Made by a program: the position numbers and the translations under genes. Under the pieces are notes generated by a model, which was given only the letters and a program-made list of their open reading frames with translations, did not search any database and was not told where the DNA came from. 54,553 nt of DNA from an uncultured Butyricimonas sp. (GTDB taxonomy: Bacteria > Bacteroidota > Bacteroidia > Bacteroidales > Marinifilaceae), in NCBI GenBank assembly GCA_944320555.1, contig CALUHX010000015.1, forward strand, positions 1 to 54,553. The letters run 5' to 3'. Shown one piece after another: positions 53,901-54,553 of the stretch (within the stretch, counting starts at the first letter, position 1; each line of letters begins with the position of its first letter).

Positions 53901-54471
53901 CAAAGCCGCTCCCCTCCTCCAACATCACCCGCACGTTCGCCATCCGGTGGCGGAACGCGATTTTAATCTTTTCCGTTGTCGGCGCGATGTTCTCCGCTTT
54001 GCCCCAAAGGAAATCGCTCGCCTCGTAGCCGCCCATCACCCCGTTCTCCGACGCCTTCGACTGGTCCTTCTGTACCGTCACGGCATAACTCCGCACGCTC
54101 TCCGGCGAACCGAACGGATAATACCCGTACACGTCTATCGGCGTGCGGTCGTTCTTCCAATACACGTCATACGCCGCATCCCACCGGTACGCCGCCTCGT
54201 CGAACGTGAACTTCACGTTCGTCGCCCGATTCCCGGCGTCCAGCAACTCACCCGGCTCTCCGTTCACATAGTCCACAATGTACACCCCCATCTCGTCGCC
54301 GTCGCAAAATCCCCCGTCGTCCACCCGCGACACGTTCTGTTGGTCAATCTCCCCCGACAGCGCAATCAACTTCCCCGAGCCGTTCTCCGGCCCGACGAAC
54401 TCTTCATCATGGCATGCCCACAGCACGCATCCCGCCGCAAGCAACGCCCCTAAAAATTTCCGCCTATCCAT
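50995..54471 (-). CDS. M64 metallopeptidase lipoprotein with fimbrillin-like and LRR modules, cassette 1
   Basis: An 1158-residue lipoprotein (VLWACHDEE, Cys20) with the same layout as its paralogue: fimbrillin-like module (SRVDDGGFCDGDEMGVYIV, YEASDFLWGKAE, FRHRMANVRVML), about a dozen BspA-type LRR units, a BACON-like domain and an M64 peptidase with HEAGGHGFGKLGDEY (His990, His995, Asp1002) and NSCMNND as Met-turn. The LRR-coding part (about 52300-53330) is visibly AT-richer than the flanking parts and than the same region of the paralogue, suggesting a recombined segment. Its stop overlaps an ATG of the next gene. Probably the first gene of the surface locus. Confidence 0.88.
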   Translation of the reverse strand: MDRRKFLGALLAAGCVLWACHDEEFVGPENGSGKLIALSGEIDQQNVSRVDDGGFCDGDEMGVYIVDYVNGEPGELLDAGNRATNVKFTFDEAAYRWDAAYDVYWKNDRTPIDVYGYYPFGSPESVRSYAVTVQKDQSKASENGVMGGYEASDFLWGKAENIAPTTEKIKIAFRHRMANVRVMLEEGSGFAEGEWTGLTKQVLVTNTKREAVVDLTTGTVEATGEVASTGIIPFEGDSDWRAIVVPQTMAAGTELFRLTVDGQVYEFKKDEEITYYAGKMHNFTIQVNKKAATGEFEFKLIGESVTAWENDLASHEASTRVYVVIESEAGKLRECIMAANKDFRVLQNLKITGEINCEDFYFMRDSMERLQALNLKEVKIRKGEWENNGTPADDRIPSLGMHNKTSLLRLVLPDRLKEIGQAAFDGCINLSGSLVIPEGVTRIEASAFCYCFSLTGSLSLPTTLEYIGGGGASLALGAFRECGFVGELKIPNKVTYIGIFAFYGCDGFYGELHLPENLKYVGTGAFGGCKNLTGSLTIPQSLTEIGEGAFSNCGFNGNLNLHDGITAIGPGAFQGTALKGELVLPRDLVIIANNAFNGCDFSGELKLPEGIAVIGDNAFAYNWRLMGVLEIPEGVQSIGAGAFAECRSIEGVVFPESLETIRYQAEYGDVGGAFSNCYGISSIVCKGTEPPYVQIGAFNGVAKDNFAVEVPESYVTQYQAAPGWSDFKRITAHRELVCRPSLATAINTSCTRTLVLDAEGDWEIQSKPDWVSLSQETGSKKTELTLTFHQKGQGEGGSVREGEIIFKLKDKDYTSKCSVTQYDYTYGEDEVVTLQTASRGKGINLVFLGDGFNAADISAGEYMKTMQEQMERFFDIEPYRTYRDYFNVYTAIAVSPESGIGTVNTIRYTRFETTYTGGVGLRGDYDAIFEYAMRMPTVDESNLNQTLIVMTPNSTDYGGICQMWDDGSAIAFCPLSDYGYPLDSRGVIQHEAGGHGFGKLGDEYIYHNEFIDFCGCTCCGHVFEFNLAKANGWYENLSLTGKMNEVPWAHLIFDERYSDVVDIFEGGYMHNRGVYRSEANSCMNNDIPYYSTISREAIVKRIMEYAGEEYSFEKFVENDKRDVTPEAQSRSADRVPMKSAGSSHFPPQIHRGKPDVLK

Positions 54472-54480
54472 AAATCATGC

Positions 54481-54505
54481 GAATCAGGAGTTGGCTTCCT
54501 GATTC
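54481..54505 (-). promoter_or_regulatory. leader hairpin before the peptidase cassette
   Basis: GAATCAGGA (54481-54489) and TCCTGATTC (54497-54505) form a perfect 9-bp stem with a seven-base loop, ending about nine bases upstream of the ATG at 54471. It lies in the 5' leader and could mask the ribosome-binding site. No T-run makes it a terminator. Confidence 0.5.
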
Positions 54506-54522
54506 AAAAGATTAAAAAGTGA

Positions 54523-54530
54523 CAAATGTA
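54523..54530 (-). promoter_or_regulatory. candidate -7 element for the surface locus
   Basis: Minus strand TACATTTG matches TAnnTTTG. The expected -33 position falls near the window edge and no clear TTTG is visible there, so this is tentative. Confidence 0.35.
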
Positions 54531-54553
54531 AGTAGAGCAACGGCCAACTTTCC

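Noticed and set aside
1-54553. Integrase, transposase, phage or conjugation genes explaining the AT-rich islands
   Set aside because: I looked for tyrosine and serine recombinase, IS and MOB-type motifs among the plausible proteins and found none inside the window.

Overview
The window looks like a chromosomal segment of a Bacteroidales bacterium with a fairly GC-rich core genome (MutS, the RDD/SpoIIM region and the peptidase genes are clearly GC-rich; several islands are AT-rich). The evidence is the gene content (fimbrillin-like lipoproteins, BspA-type leucine-rich repeats, BACON-like domains, M64 peptidases, SPOR lipoproteins, many lipobox signal peptides) and promoters of the Bacteroidetes form TTTG-N19-TAnnTTTG, several of which can be read directly. 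The genus cannot be fixed from the sequence alone. No rRNA, tRNA, CRISPR array, integrase or transposase was recognised.

Layout. Positions 1-8865 hold a MoxR/DUF58 membrane-associated operon (SpoIIM-like, membrane protein, DUF4129, DUF4350, MoxR ATPase, DUF58; all minus strand) with a divergent RDD protein. A trypsin-like lipoprotein gene sits behind the DUF58 gene, followed by a second, diverged copy of the DUF58 gene 3' end. Positions 9.6-11 kb are an AT-rich island with a papain-like cysteine peptidase and a lipoprotein. Next come a Fic protein gene bracketed by deoC and a duplicated deoC 3' end, then mutS and a family 2 glycosyltransferase. An operon of three surface lipoproteins (zinc phospholipase C-like, unknown, transglutaminase-like) follows, then a cyclophilin, two SPOR lipoproteins and the asnS-rpoN-PAP2 operon.

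Positions 27-34.5 kb are an accessory stretch: the remnant of a DUF4143-type ATPase, two AAA ATPases with palindromes built into their promoters, hemW, and an AT-rich type II restriction-modification pair. Then come an MFS exporter, the rplM-rpsI-rpsB-tsf ribosomal cluster (with a hairpin-rich dispersed repeat between rpsB and tsf) and an overlapping DNA-binding protein/Ser-Thr kinase pair.

The last 13 kb (41.3-54.5 kb, all minus strand) is one surface locus. Two tandem cassettes each pair a giant M64 metallopeptidase (N-terminal fimbrillin-like module, leucine-rich repeats, BACON-like domain, peptidase) with a free fimbrillin-like lipoprotein. Three genes follow: a WG-repeat lipoprotein, a secreted probable outer-membrane protein and an LRR lipoprotein. 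The fusion of fimbrillin-like modules to proteases suggests a surface-displayed proteolytic assembly.

The two observations I rate highest are this peptidase/fimbrillin locus and the repeated pattern of a single cargo gene bracketed by two copies of a host gene's 3' end (DUF58 and deoC).
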